64,000 bases of DNA from Aliivibrio fischeri. GTDB taxonomy: Bacteria; Pseudomonadota; Gammaproteobacteria; Enterobacterales; Vibrionaceae. Shown here one piece after another: positions 25,497-34,154 of the stretch (positions are counted from its first letter, which is position 1; every line of letters begins with the position of its first letter). Location of the stretch: assembly GCF_009727955.1 (NCBI RefSeq), contig NZ_WOBR01000010.1, forward strand, positions 248,001-312,000. Direction: 5' to 3'. Under the pieces are notes generated by a model, which searched no databases, was not told where the DNA came from, and was given only the letters and a program-made list of their open reading frames with translations. A program made the position numbers and the translations under genes.

Positions 25497-27035
25497 ATGC
25501 CGCAAAGTCTCAAAAACACTGATATTAAAGAGAAAAAATTAAGTTCAAGTATATACATATCAACATTCAGCAATCGTACACTGCTTATTAGCAATGTTAA
25601 TAAATTGATAGAAAGTGATAACCAAAATGCATTTATTTGTTTCTCGCCACTTGAATCATTCATAAAATCATTAGAAAATGAGTTCATATATTTATTTAAA
25701 TCTAATTTAAGTAAATATTGTGAAAACATATTTTTCGCAAAAAATAAAAGCATTACTTCATTAAAATCATTAGCTAACGACATCAAGAAATTACAATTCA
25801 AGAAAAATAAATCCATAACAATCACAATACCAGATAACATATTTGCAACATCAAGTGAGCGTGATGTTATTTCATTTATAAAAGAATTAAGATTTTTGTC
25901 CATTGAAAGAAATGCAACTATAAACCTGTTTATTTATGGGCGAGATGTACACTTAATAAAAAAATCAGTGACACAACATCCTAATCTATGTGCTGGTTAT
26001 ACTAATTATCAAAGTATTGATAAAAATACATATTTGGAACATATATATTATTGGGGATTAAATACTGGCATGAATGGGGAGAGTGAAACATACCACTATC
26101 TCAATAACAACGTCCCTAAAAAATATGACACAGTACAAGCACAATCAGCACATTCTAATCTTGATGATGAAGATACCGTTTATATTTCAAAAACAGCAAT
26201 TGACTACGGCTACAAAATACCAGATACGATGATCTGTGCCTCAACAAATTCTGAGTTAATAAACAGCTTACGAGCGGTGTCAAAAGCAGCAATTGTCTTA
26301 AGTTGTTCAGATCAAAGCAGTGTATCTCAACTAGGAATTCAAACTTATCAATTGCGTCAGCAACACGGGCAAAACGTTAAAATCATCATTAAAGAAATGA
26401 AACCATGCTTACGCTATGCTGATGAAATGTATTTATTACAAGCTGGTATCAACTTAATTGTACATTTTGGAACTCGTTTTTCTAGAATGCAAAGCAGCAT
26501 TGAAATGTTAAAAGGTCAAAGATTTACTCGACCCTTACCAAGTTCCGTTGAAGATCTTCTTAGCTTCCATACTGAAACGGCCACTGTTAAAGGCTTTATT
26601 AATGCTCCTGATTTCATTAGTTACACCAAAAGTTTCCTGCCACAATTAGAAGCAGTTCAAACCCAATTTGCGTTGATCAAATTGGAACGCCTTCCCAATA
26701 TTAACGTTTCTAATTATTTATCAATGTGCAGTATTCAAAGAGAAGGCGATATTATGACCATCAGTCGAAACTCTATATATTTATTTTTGCAAGGTGTGCG
26801 AATTAACGATCTCGCTACTGCACTTCACAACATTTTTAAATTACCGATTCAAGATATCTTTCTCAGTGAAACAAGCTTCACCTCAATAGGTCGGATTGAA
26901 CATGAATTACAGAACATTGAGGAAAATAGCATTGATATAGAAGACTTTTCTTCATATGAGAGTAAAAAAGTAGAGACGTTACCAACGATTCCACAATCAA
27001 CTTCTCTTGCCATACATAAACCGTTGGATTTTTAA
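25497..27035 (+). CDS. bcsE: Cyclic di-GMP-binding cellulose regulator BcsE
   Basis: BcsE has a degenerate receiver/NTPase-like N-terminal part and a C-terminal GIL domain, a degenerate GGDEF that binds c-di-GMP through an RxxD motif and boosts cellulose output in E. coli. The conserved core reads VVLSCSDQ-like (AAIVLSCSDQSSVSQLGIQ), then KEMKPCLRYADEMYLLQAG. RIND in FLQGVRINDLATALHNIF is the probable c-di-GMP-binding RxxD. Length 512 is normal (E. coli 523). The first 150 residues are very Lys/Asn/Ser-rich and diverged. A weak ribosome site precedes the ATG. It is the first gene of bcsEFG. Confidence 0.88.
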   Translation: MPQSLKNTDIKEKKLSSSIYISTFSNRTLLISNVNKLIESDNQNAFICFSPLESFIKSLENEFIYLFKSNLSKYCENIFFAKNKSITSLKSLANDIKKLQFKKNKSITITIPDNIFATSSERDVISFIKELRFLSIERNATINLFIYGRDVHLIKKSVTQHPNLCAGYTNYQSIDKNTYLEHIYYWGLNTGMNGESETYHYLNNNVPKKYDTVQAQSAHSNLDDEDTVYISKTAIDYGYKIPDTMICASTNSELINSLRAVSKAAIVLSCSDQSSVSQLGIQTYQLRQQHGQNVKIIIKEMKPCLRYADEMYLLQAGINLIVHFGTRFSRMQSSIEMLKGQRFTRPLPSSVEDLLSFHTETATVKGFINAPDFISYTKSFLPQLEAVQTQFALIKLERLPNINVSNYLSMCSIQREGDIMTISRNSIYLFLQGVRINDLATALHNIFKLPIQDIFLSETSFTSIGRIEHELQNIEENSIDIEDFSSYESKKVETLPTIPQSTSLAIHKPLDF

Positions 27036-27039
27036 TATC

Positions 27040-27246
27040 ATGAATATTCAAGACTTTATTCTTACTGCTGTATTCAGTGGTTTAACAGGCCTTATTATTG
27101 GCTATTTTTTGCGTGATCTTCTCTCTTTATTGTGGCGATTCTACACAACCAAAATCCGCCAACCAAAGCATCTAATTCAATATCATTTTGAAGATATACA
27201 AGCTCATTCCTCTCCTACTACGGCAAGAAAAGGAAGCTCAAAATAA
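27040..27246 (+). CDS. bcsF: Small membrane protein BcsF
   Basis: BcsF is a short single-span inner-membrane protein that links BcsE and BcsG in the enterobacterial system. Here a hydrophobic segment (about residues 5-28, ending GYFLRDLLSLLWRF) is followed by a basic, polar tail, the usual layout. The start at 27040 gives 68 residues (E. coli 63) and lies four bases after the bcsE stop. An earlier in-frame ATG at 27007 would overlap bcsE. The stop codon shares a base with the bcsG ATG. Confidence 0.85.
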   Translation: MNIQDFILTAVFSGLTGLIIGYFLRDLLSLLWRFYTTKIRQPKHLIQYHFEDIQAHSSPTTARKGSSK

Positions 27247-28874
27247 TGAAGACTCACTCATCTCAACACACATTAAATGGCCTTGGTTGGTGGAATATTT
27301 ATTTCATTATAAAAGTTGGGCTTTTCTTACAAGGTACCATTGATTTTCATCCAATCGAAAATTTTGCATTAGTGGCTTTTTTATTGTTCCCAATACGCCA
27401 TAAAGTACTGAATGTTATTCGTCAGTGTCTTGCTGTACCCTTTGGTTTATGGTTAATGCATTATGATTCGTTTTTACCACCATTAGACCGTTTATGGAGT
27501 CAAATGGGTCAATTATTACAATTCAATCTCAGCTATTTAATTGAACTTGCCTCAAGATTTGTATCGTTAGAAACACTGCTTGGCTTATTTGTATTAGTTT
27601 TTGCTTATTACTTTTTAAATCAGATATTTCGTATCTCTGTATTTGTTATCATTGCTTTGGTCGCCATTAGCCTTCCTTCTGGTTTATTTACAGAACAATC
27701 AAAAGCAGTAGCTAACGTACCGTCACAACCAGACATCACACAAAACACACAAGTTTCCACTCATCAGGCGGATGAAACTGGACCTGTAAATGATGTGGTT
27801 TTAAATAACGCAAAAGAACTCTTTTTTAGAAACGAAGCACAACGTAGAGTCAGCTTTCCAACTACATCACCATCAACGGACTTTGATCTTCTTTTCTTAA
27901 GCATTTGTTCTGTCGCTTGGGATGATATTGAAATTGCAGGTTTAGAAAATCACCCTCTATTTAAAGAGTTTGATGTTATGTTTGATAATTTCAGTGCGGC
28001 AACGTCTTATAGTGGCCCTGCAGTCATTCGCCTATTAAGAGCCAGCTGTGGACAAGAAACACACCCAGAATTATTCAAAGCACCAGCGTCAAAACAATGC
28101 TTCTTATTTGACAACTTGGCAAAGCTTGGATTCCAAGAAAATCTATTATTAAACCATGACGGTAAATTTGATGACTTCCTTGGTTTATTAAAAGAAGATG
28201 GTGATTTACAGGCACCTTTGCTGTCTCAAGCAGGGTTAACTCAATATCAATCTGCATTTGATGGCTCACCCATTTATCGAGACAAAGACGTATTGAATCG
28301 TTGGTTAGATAAACGTGAACAATCACAAGATAGACCTGCCGTTGCATTGTATAACACCATTTCACTTCATGATGGTAACCGCATAATTAAAGCCAGTGGT
28401 AAAGTTGGCCTGGTTAGCTACAAACTACGATTAAAAAACCTATTAGATGATTTGTACGGGTTTTTCCAAGAGCTGAAAACATCAAATCGTAATATTGTTG
28501 TGATGCTAGTACCTGAGCATGGTGCCGGTATGCGTGGAGATAAAATGCAAATTGCAGGGATGCGTGAAATTCCATCATCAACCATTGTTCATACACCTGT
28601 TGGAATGAAGATCTTCGGTCAAGGTATGACACGAGTTGGTAATACCGCACATGTTTCAGCGCCATCAAGTTACTTAGCGGTATCGACGTTAGTGAGTCGT
28701 ATTATTAAAGAAGATATATATACAACGAAAACGTTCAATCCAGATAAATTAGTTAAAGATCTACCTATAACAAAAATGGTAGCGCAAAACTCTGGGACTA
28801 CCGTTATGGAATACAATAAGAAACCTTATGTATCCCTTGATGGCACAACATGGTCTGAATACCCAACAAAATAA
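27246..28874 (+). CDS. bcsG: Cellulose phosphoethanolamine transferase BcsG
   Basis: BcsG transfers phosphoethanolamine from phosphatidylethanolamine to cellulose in the periplasm. The N-terminal part has about four or five membrane segments (up to residue 150), followed by an alkaline-phosphatase-like catalytic domain. The nucleophile is probably S256 in ATSYSGPA, the structural cysteine C221 lies in ICSVAWDD, and PEHGAGMRGD carries the metal-binding Glu-His pair. Length 542 compares with 559 in E. coli. Its presence predicts that this organism makes pEtN-modified cellulose. Confidence 0.93.
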   Translation: MKTHSSQHTLNGLGWWNIYFIIKVGLFLQGTIDFHPIENFALVAFLLFPIRHKVLNVIRQCLAVPFGLWLMHYDSFLPPLDRLWSQMGQLLQFNLSYLIELASRFVSLETLLGLFVLVFAYYFLNQIFRISVFVIIALVAISLPSGLFTEQSKAVANVPSQPDITQNTQVSTHQADETGPVNDVVLNNAKELFFRNEAQRRVSFPTTSPSTDFDLLFLSICSVAWDDIEIAGLENHPLFKEFDVMFDNFSAATSYSGPAVIRLLRASCGQETHPELFKAPASKQCFLFDNLAKLGFQENLLLNHDGKFDDFLGLLKEDGDLQAPLLSQAGLTQYQSAFDGSPIYRDKDVLNRWLDKREQSQDRPAVALYNTISLHDGNRIIKASGKVGLVSYKLRLKNLLDDLYGFFQELKTSNRNIVVMLVPEHGAGMRGDKMQIAGMREIPSSTIVHTPVGMKIFGQGMTRVGNTAHVSAPSSYLAVSTLVSRIIKEDIYTTKTFNPDKLVKDLPITKMVAQNSGTTVMEYNKKPYVSLDGTTWSEYPTK

Positions 28875-28883
28875 ACTAACAAA

Positions 28884-28918
28884 AAAGCCCAAAGTAGTTA
28901 TTCATACTTTGGGCTTTT
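28884..28918. terminator. Bidirectional terminator after bcsG
   Basis: AAAGCCCAAAGTA (28884-28896) is perfectly complementary to TACTTTGGGCTTT (28905-28917) around an eight-base loop, with A- and T-runs outside. It serves bcsG and the convergent YhcH-family gene. Confidence 0.9.
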
Positions 28919-28943
28919 ACATGCTTACCAGTAAATTTTTAAT

Positions 28944-29411
28944 TTATAGCAATGCACTATTCACTTTAATGATTAACTTCTTCACTGCCGCTGGCATATC
29001 ATTGACAGCCACAAGAGGACGATGAGGTTGTTTAGGATTAAAGATAATAAACTCGCCTTTTACTAGCGTCACAAATTGCTCATCTTTTACCTCATTACTA
29101 AAAGCGATGTCTTTCTCTTCTAGGTAATCGTCCTCAATAGAGATTAATGGATACTCACTGTAACCAAACGTCTCACTGCCTTCTAATAACAGCTGTACAT
29201 CTAGGTATTTGTGATGAATTTCAGAACGGCGGTTTTCTTGTAACTCTGTTTTATCATCAACAATAAAATACACCGACTCATCATAGGGTAATGGATAATT
29301 ACCTACCGCGGTATTTTGTGCCGTTTGCTCTTTTACGTATTGAATTATCTCGATAATCACAGGATGTAAATCTGCCCCTTGAATATCTTCACTCCATTTA
29401 CCTATAAACAC
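28944..29411 (-). CDS. YhcH/YjgK/YiaL family protein (DUF386)
   Basis: This is a single-domain cupin-like beta-sandwich of 155 residues. The family signature is visible in HHKYLDVQLLLEGSETFGY, EKDIAF, LVKGEFIIFNPKQPHRPL and a C-terminal VKKLIIKV, with His and Glu residues expected to hold a metal. E. coli YhcH (NanQ) acts as a sialic-acid anomerase and other members act on sugars, but there are no sialic-acid genes here, so its substrate stays open. The start is GTG at 29409-29411, supported by GAGG five bases upstream. It is monocistronic and cytoplasmic. Confidence 0.85.
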   Translation of the reverse strand: MFIGKWSEDIQGADLHPVIIEIIQYVKEQTAQNTAVGNYPLPYDESVYFIVDDKTELQENRRSEIHHKYLDVQLLLEGSETFGYSEYPLISIEDDYLEEKDIAFSNEVKDEQFVTLVKGEFIIFNPKQPHRPLVAVNDMPAAVKKLIIKVNSALL

Positions 29412-29524
29412 GATGACCTCGAATTAATGCGTTTAATTGAAGCAAAATAGTAGCATGAGTTATTCATATGGGTAAGCTATAATCAGCACAGTAATTCATT
29501 GATGATACTCAAAAAAGGGACTTC

Positions 29525-30538
29525 ATGGCTAAGCAAAACCCTATTTATCTTATTCGTGTATACGCAGCAAAAATGCTAATCGAACATGCAATGAAGCATT
29601 ATGGATTAAGTCATTCAGATTTTAATATGCCGAGTGATTTACTTAATTATGAATTAAAGTTAATGCCCTTACGTGACTTTGAAGCCTTACTTTGCAAAAT
29701 AGAGACGTTAACTCAAGACCCTACTTATACTGCCAAATTATCTCAATCAACCAACTTGAAACAATTTGGACCATTCGTACAACTAATCGCAAGCTCAACC
29801 AACCTTGGTATGGCGATCAAGCGAGTAAACACCATTCACAACGCTATCCAATCCGGCGTTCAAGTAAATATGTTACTTAGTGGTTCTATTGCCAAATGGC
29901 GTCTCTTAAGCCCTACGACACTACCTCAAGCAAGAATTCATGAAAGTATTATTGCCGCAGGCTCTTTCCTACGTTTACTCAAATTATTTCACGGTGAAGA
30001 TTACCAACCTATCGCTATTCATTTAACGGGTACACCTACAAGTCATCAAACCGAAATTGAATCCATTTTTAATTGTCCTGTGAAATGGAATTGCCCAAAT
30101 ACGCAAGTTTGGTTTCCAGTTAAAGACATCACCTGCCCAAGACGTTTCGAATTACCGACATCACAAGTAAAAGCTTTTACCGTTGAGCAAGCAATGAGTT
30201 ATATGCTGATACCTCAACCTCATGACATCATTAAAGTGGTTTTTGAATTAACTAAATATGCCTTATTTTATGGCTACCCAACCCTTGAGTTTGTGGCTGA
30301 TAAAGTAGGTCTAAAACCACTGACGTTACAACGTCGCTTACAAGAACAAAGCATTTCATTTACCAATATTGTCCATCACAGTGTGTGTGACGAAGCGATT
30401 GCATTAATGAATACGCAATTGAATATGGATGAAATTTCACAACGTGTCGGTTATAAAAATACCGCTTCCTTTTCTGTTGCTTTTAAACGTATGTATGGTG
30501 TAACACCACAACAATATCGACTGGACCATATTGAATAA
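29525..30538 (+). CDS. AraC-family transcriptional regulator (OruR/ArgR-like layout)
   Basis: The protein has 337 residues. The N-terminal 200 or so form the arabinose-binding-like regulatory domain seen in AraC members with two equal halves (LMPLRDFEALLCKIETLT, then FGPFVQLIASSTNLG). The C-terminal AraC helix-turn-helix pair includes LEFVADKVGLKPLTLQRRLQ and MDEISQRVGYKNTASFSVAFKR-type residues, ending YGVTPQQYR. AAGGGA precedes the ATG. It is followed in the same direction by the YiaW/YiaV-like membrane pair, a plausible but unproven target. The inducer is unknown. Confidence 0.88.
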   Translation: MAKQNPIYLIRVYAAKMLIEHAMKHYGLSHSDFNMPSDLLNYELKLMPLRDFEALLCKIETLTQDPTYTAKLSQSTNLKQFGPFVQLIASSTNLGMAIKRVNTIHNAIQSGVQVNMLLSGSIAKWRLLSPTTLPQARIHESIIAAGSFLRLLKLFHGEDYQPIAIHLTGTPTSHQTEIESIFNCPVKWNCPNTQVWFPVKDITCPRRFELPTSQVKAFTVEQAMSYMLIPQPHDIIKVVFELTKYALFYGYPTLEFVADKVGLKPLTLQRRLQEQSISFTNIVHHSVCDEAIALMNTQLNMDEISQRVGYKNTASFSVAFKRMYGVTPQQYRLDHIE

Positions 30539-30665
30539 CAACACTCAACACCACATTCAAAAACATCAAATTTCGATAAAATATGATATAAATAAATACT
30601 AAATATCGAGTTTTTTCCAATTTAGCTACATGATGCTCGCCCATTATTATTTAGGTGAGTCATTT

Positions 30666-31028
30666 ATGAGTTTAGTCAGCATGCCGTTTGTTGGTTCTGG
30701 ACAAGATTTAGGGTTACATATCGCAGCAAGCGTCGTCATGATAGGAAGCATAGTCGCTCTTGGTTATGGTTTTTGGAAACTTCATGAATTACCAATTAAC
30801 AAAGCACATAGCAAACAACATCAACAAATTGGTCTAATTACCGCCCTCACATGGATAGGATTTGTTTGGCATTGGGTGTGGGTTTTAGCCGTTATTTGTG
30901 CCTTTGTTGATGCAGAAAAAGCCTTAATTAAAGTTCGAGATATTTGGCGACAGCCTCCAACCATTGAATCATCGACACAAGAAGCATCGACGGCTAAATC
31001 AACTCAAGAGGAGAATCATCATGCTTGA
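30666..31028 (+). CDS. Small inner-membrane protein, YiaW/DUF3302-like
   Basis: This product of about 120 residues has two or three hydrophobic segments and the pattern GYGFWKLHELP followed by FVWHWVWVLAVICAF. The E. coli YiaW protein (DUF3302) has the same kind of layout and likewise sits before an HlyD-like gene. The start at 30666 was chosen because AGGTGAG lies six bases before it, while an earlier in-frame ATG at 30630 has no ribosome site. It overlaps the next gene by eight bases. Its role is not known; it may assist assembly of the HlyD-like partner. Confidence 0.65.
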   Translation: MSLVSMPFVGSGQDLGLHIAASVVMIGSIVALGYGFWKLHELPINKAHSKQHQQIGLITALTWIGFVWHWVWVLAVICAFVDAEKALIKVRDIWRQPPTIESSTQEASTAKSTQEENHHA

Positions 31029-32244
31029 GGGGTTAGCGGTATGGGCACTTTTTATATACCTACTTCGAATGGTGGGCATGCCTTGGAATAAATTTACCCA
31101 AGCTTTTGCTTATATTGGTGGCGGCTCTTGGTTGCTATTTGTATGGGCCGGATTACTCAATTATACCCCAATGGATCTTTCTGGTGGTTCTGTCGTTCAA
31201 TCGCCACACATTCAATTACGTCCAGCAAGCACTCAAATTAAAGGTACCGTAAAAGCCATTCATATTAAGCCAAATCAAGAGGTCAAAAAAGGACAGTTGG
31301 TTTATGAACTCGATGATGAGCTTTATCAAATTGCACTAAATAAAGCAGAAGTGGCTTTTGATGCCAGTGAAGTGGCACTCGCCGTTGCAAAGCAAAATGT
31401 AAAACTGGCCAACCAAGCCATTATTGCTTCAGAAAGTGATATTGTGGTTAGTCAAAAACAAATTGAAGCAAAAAGCCAAGATTTGAAATACAAAAAACTG
31501 ACACTGCAACGTTACGTTGAGCAAAATAGAAAAGTAAAAAATACCATCACACAAAGCGCATTAGATGAACAAGGTACGCTCGTTTCTATTGGTGAAATTG
31601 ACGTTGCTAGTGCCATTGCTCAACTTGATAAAGCCAAGTTAGCAAACGAAAAAGCCCATCTTGATTTCGACAATGCAAAGTTAGGTGTTAAAGCAAAAGA
31701 AAGTGAATTGGCCAGCGCACAAGAAAACGTCACACAAGCACAATGGAACTTAGACAATACAAAAGTGTATGCGCCAGCAGATGGTTATGTTACCAACTTT
31801 ATCTTACGTGAAGGTCAATACGTTGGCACCGTTCCTCGTATGCAAATGTACACCAATGAAAAATACGTATTAATGCGTGTGAATCATCAAGCCATACGCA
31901 ATGTAAAAGTTGGGCGTCCGGCAGAGTTCTCAAGTGCGGTATACCCAGGAAAAGTATTTGTTGCTGAAGTAGAGGGCATTGTTGAAGCGACTGGTGAAGC
32001 ACAAGCAAACTTATTAGGTCGTGAAACGAATGTACGTCAAACTACAGGGTTAAACGTTAATAATAAACATCATTTTGTTCGTTTAAAACTGCAAGAAGAT
32101 CAAGGCTATGATATTCCTGTTGGCTCTGTAGGGTTAGCATGGATATCAGGTGAAAAACCAATTGGTTTCATGGCCTTTTTAGATGTAATTCGTGGCATTA
32201 TCATTCGTATGAAATCACAAATTTACTTCTTCTATTCTCTATAA
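31021..32244 (+). CDS. HlyD-family membrane fusion protein, YiaV-like
   Basis: Two N-terminal hydrophobic stretches (about residues 3-45) are followed by a biotinyl-lipoyl-like domain (IKGTVKAIHIKPNQEVKKGQ). A long coiled-coil hairpin (about 90-245, Ala/Lys/Glu-rich) and then a beta-barrel domain (APADGYVTNFILREGQYV) come next. This is the layout of periplasmic adaptors for drug or secretion pumps, 407 residues long. The start at 31021 has AGGAG upstream. No pump component (MFS, ABC or RND) is encoded beside it, as also in E. coli yiaVW, so its partner is unclear. Confidence 0.85.
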   Translation: MLEGLAVWALFIYLLRMVGMPWNKFTQAFAYIGGGSWLLFVWAGLLNYTPMDLSGGSVVQSPHIQLRPASTQIKGTVKAIHIKPNQEVKKGQLVYELDDELYQIALNKAEVAFDASEVALAVAKQNVKLANQAIIASESDIVVSQKQIEAKSQDLKYKKLTLQRYVEQNRKVKNTITQSALDEQGTLVSIGEIDVASAIAQLDKAKLANEKAHLDFDNAKLGVKAKESELASAQENVTQAQWNLDNTKVYAPADGYVTNFILREGQYVGTVPRMQMYTNEKYVLMRVNHQAIRNVKVGRPAEFSSAVYPGKVFVAEVEGIVEATGEAQANLLGRETNVRQTTGLNVNNKHHFVRLKLQEDQGYDIPVGSVGLAWISGEKPIGFMAFLDVIRGIIIRMKSQIYFFYSL

Positions 32245-32257
32245 ACACTTCCGTTTT

Positions 32258-32296
32258 GCCCTTCTGCTCAACTCTCTCGAGCGGAGGGGCTTTTTT
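32258..32296. terminator. Terminator after the HlyD-like gene
   Basis: GCCCTTCTGCTC (32258-32269) pairs with GAGCGGAGGGGC (32279-32290) through two G-U pairs, followed by six T. The T-run overlaps the stop codon of the convergent LysR gene. Confidence 0.85.
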
Positions 32297-33158
32297 ATAA
32301 TCCCATCCATTCCGTAAATGGTTTTTTCTTACTCAACTTATCAATAATCTGCTGCCTTACTTTTCGATGCTGTGGGTCATTAATATAACGCTTATGGTAT
32401 ATAAACTTATACTTAGCATTATCTAATTTTACAGGGCATGGATAAATCGCCAAATTCAGCTGTTTTTCCCACCGCTTTGCAAATGATTGAGAAACTAAAC
32501 CCAAAGAATCCCCCTGCGAGACAAACATAAGCACACTTGATAATGAAGATACGGTTAATGCAATATTCCTTTCTTCAACAGGCTCTTGAGCTATTTGTTC
32601 AAATCCATTCATCCCTTGCCATAAAGCAGAATAAATCACATGCGATTCGCGATAATAATCTTCTTTTGTCAGTTCACCTTGAATTCGAGGATGATTCTTT
32701 GCACAGACAACCACCAAAGGTTCAACGTAAGCGTCTTCAATAACAAAGGCAGAATCTTTTATCGTCGCAACGTCCAAAACTAAATCAACTTTTTGTTCCC
32801 TTAAGTGTTCAAACAATATTGATTGACTTCGTGGAGATTCTGCAAAATTAATTTGTTCTAAACCAACCAATGAATGAAGAATAATTTCAGCACAATACAC
32901 CGATAGTGTATTTTTATCATTAACCGCATCATTAATCGTATCTAATGCGAATTGAAACTTAGTTGCTAACGCATGCGCTTTTGATGTTGCCTCTATTCCA
33001 CGACCTTTCTTAATAAATAATTGCTTACCTATCTCAGATTCAAGACGTTTGATTGCCGCACTCACCGCAGGTTGAGTCAACGCTAATAATTCAGATGCTT
33101 TTGTATATGATTGACATTGATATACCGCCATAAACGTACGAACTAAATTTAAATCCAT
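32295..33158 (-). CDS. LysR-family regulator divergent from the sulfatase cluster
   Basis: This is a standard LysR-type regulator of 287 residues. The N-terminal winged helix is MDLNLVRTFMAVYQCQSYTKASELLALTQPAVSAAIKRLE. A substrate-binding-like effector domain of about 200 residues follows. It is transcribed away from the long plus-strand run beginning with the beta-barrel and sulfatase genes, with 184 bases between, which is the classic LysR-target arrangement. It is therefore the best candidate regulator of that run. The effector is unknown; a sulfate ester or a product of its hydrolysis is a reasonable guess. Confidence 0.9.
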   Translation of the reverse strand: MDLNLVRTFMAVYQCQSYTKASELLALTQPAVSAAIKRLESEIGKQLFIKKGRGIEATSKAHALATKFQFALDTINDAVNDKNTLSVYCAEIILHSLVGLEQINFAESPRSQSILFEHLREQKVDLVLDVATIKDSAFVIEDAYVEPLVVVCAKNHPRIQGELTKEDYYRESHVIYSALWQGMNGFEQIAQEPVEERNIALTVSSLSSVLMFVSQGDSLGLVSQSFAKRWEKQLNLAIYPCPVKLDNAKYKFIYHKRYINDPQHRKVRQQIIDKLSKKKPFTEWMGL

Positions 33159-33234
33159 AACTTATTAATACTCACTTAGGGTTAAAAAAGCAGTCAAAAA
33201 ACACCCAATCCATAAATTCAATTTTGGTAATGGC

Positions 33235-33249
33235 ATAAGTTAACCTTAT
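33235..33249. promoter_or_regulatory. Candidate LysR-type binding site
   Basis: ATAAG-TTAAC-CTTAT is a perfect 5-5-5 palindrome with the T-N11-A spacing expected for a LysR-type regulator. It lies in the divergent gap between the LysR gene and the first gene of the sulfatase run. Confidence 0.5.
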
Positions 33250-33342
33250 TTATCACCACTCTACCACTGGTATATTTATTACGCACTTACTCAATAGCAG
33301 TAATGTGCGTTAACTCATTAAGATAAATAAAAAGAGCAAATA

Positions 33343-34104
33343 ATGAAAAAAACACTTTTATTGATTTCGCTTCCTCTATTTTCATTATCATGCATTGCAG
33401 AAGATACAACACAAGACATGTCTGACCCTCTAGCAGTTTACACTCAAGCAGGTTTTGGCATAACAGATAAAGGCATAAACCTAAAAGTAGGACAAACTTA
33501 CGATACAGGTAATGCCGATACTGCTGCAATGAACATAATTGAACTTAAAGGGATTGGCGGAGAGCTGCTGAACCTACGCAATAGTGATGATTACCCTTCT
33601 GTCGATGATTCTATCGATTCATTTCGTTTTCGTAATTTTAGCGCAAACATGAAGAACGGAAGTGGTCATCAAATAGATATGTCTTATGACGTAGAAACTG
33701 AAACCCTCTCAAGCTCATACAGCATCATCCAAGCCCTACCAAAGATGGGAATATTCAGCTTTTTCCCTCTTGCTGGTGCAGGAGTCACAATCCAAAACGA
33801 TCAAACAGGAGCTAATGGATACAGTATTCCAGGCACTTTTGCTTTAGTTGGTATGTATGCGAAAGCTCAATTAACCGACAAAATTTGGATCAACTACAAC
33901 CCTATGTATATGTCTGCCCTTTCCGGATCTGATAACTACAAAGAAAGTGCTTATGGCAATGGAAACAGCGACATTTTAACTCATGAATTCGCTATTTCTT
34001 ATCAAATCAATCCGAGATCTAATATTCGATATTTTGCCAACTGGAGTGAATATACCGACATCTCCAAAGGCGATCACCGCATCGAATACAACTACCAATT
34101 TTAA
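33343..34104 (+). CDS. Predicted outer-membrane beta-barrel protein (first in sulfatase cluster)
   Basis: A cleavable signal peptide (about 1-19, ending SCIAE) leads into some 235 residues of alternating polar/hydrophobic strands. The protein ends in YNYQF, an aromatic terminus typical of barrels inserted by the BAM machinery. I cannot name the family. It may be a small porin or channel for sulfated substrates. A weakly similar barrel lies at the far end of the cluster (48217-48972); both share a DP-x2-V-x-T segment near the start and a nearby YDT-N motif. It lies 50 bases before the sulfatase gene. Confidence 0.65.
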   Translation: MKKTLLLISLPLFSLSCIAEDTTQDMSDPLAVYTQAGFGITDKGINLKVGQTYDTGNADTAAMNIIELKGIGGELLNLRNSDDYPSVDDSIDSFRFRNFSANMKNGSGHQIDMSYDVETETLSSSYSIIQALPKMGIFSFFPLAGAGVTIQNDQTGANGYSIPGTFALVGMYAKAQLTDKIWINYNPMYMSALSGSDNYKESAYGNGNSDILTHEFAISYQINPRSNIRYFANWSEYTDISKGDHRIEYNYQF

Positions 34105-34154
34105 TAGCAATATCCGTTTTTAATTAAACGTACTCTACACTTTATGGAGCTTTT

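Noticed and set aside
25433-25903. Minus-strand frame of 156 codons opposite bcsE
   Set aside because: It is antisense to the N-terminal part of BcsE, has low-complexity hydrophobic composition and no ribosome site; it is a by-product of AT-rich coding DNA.
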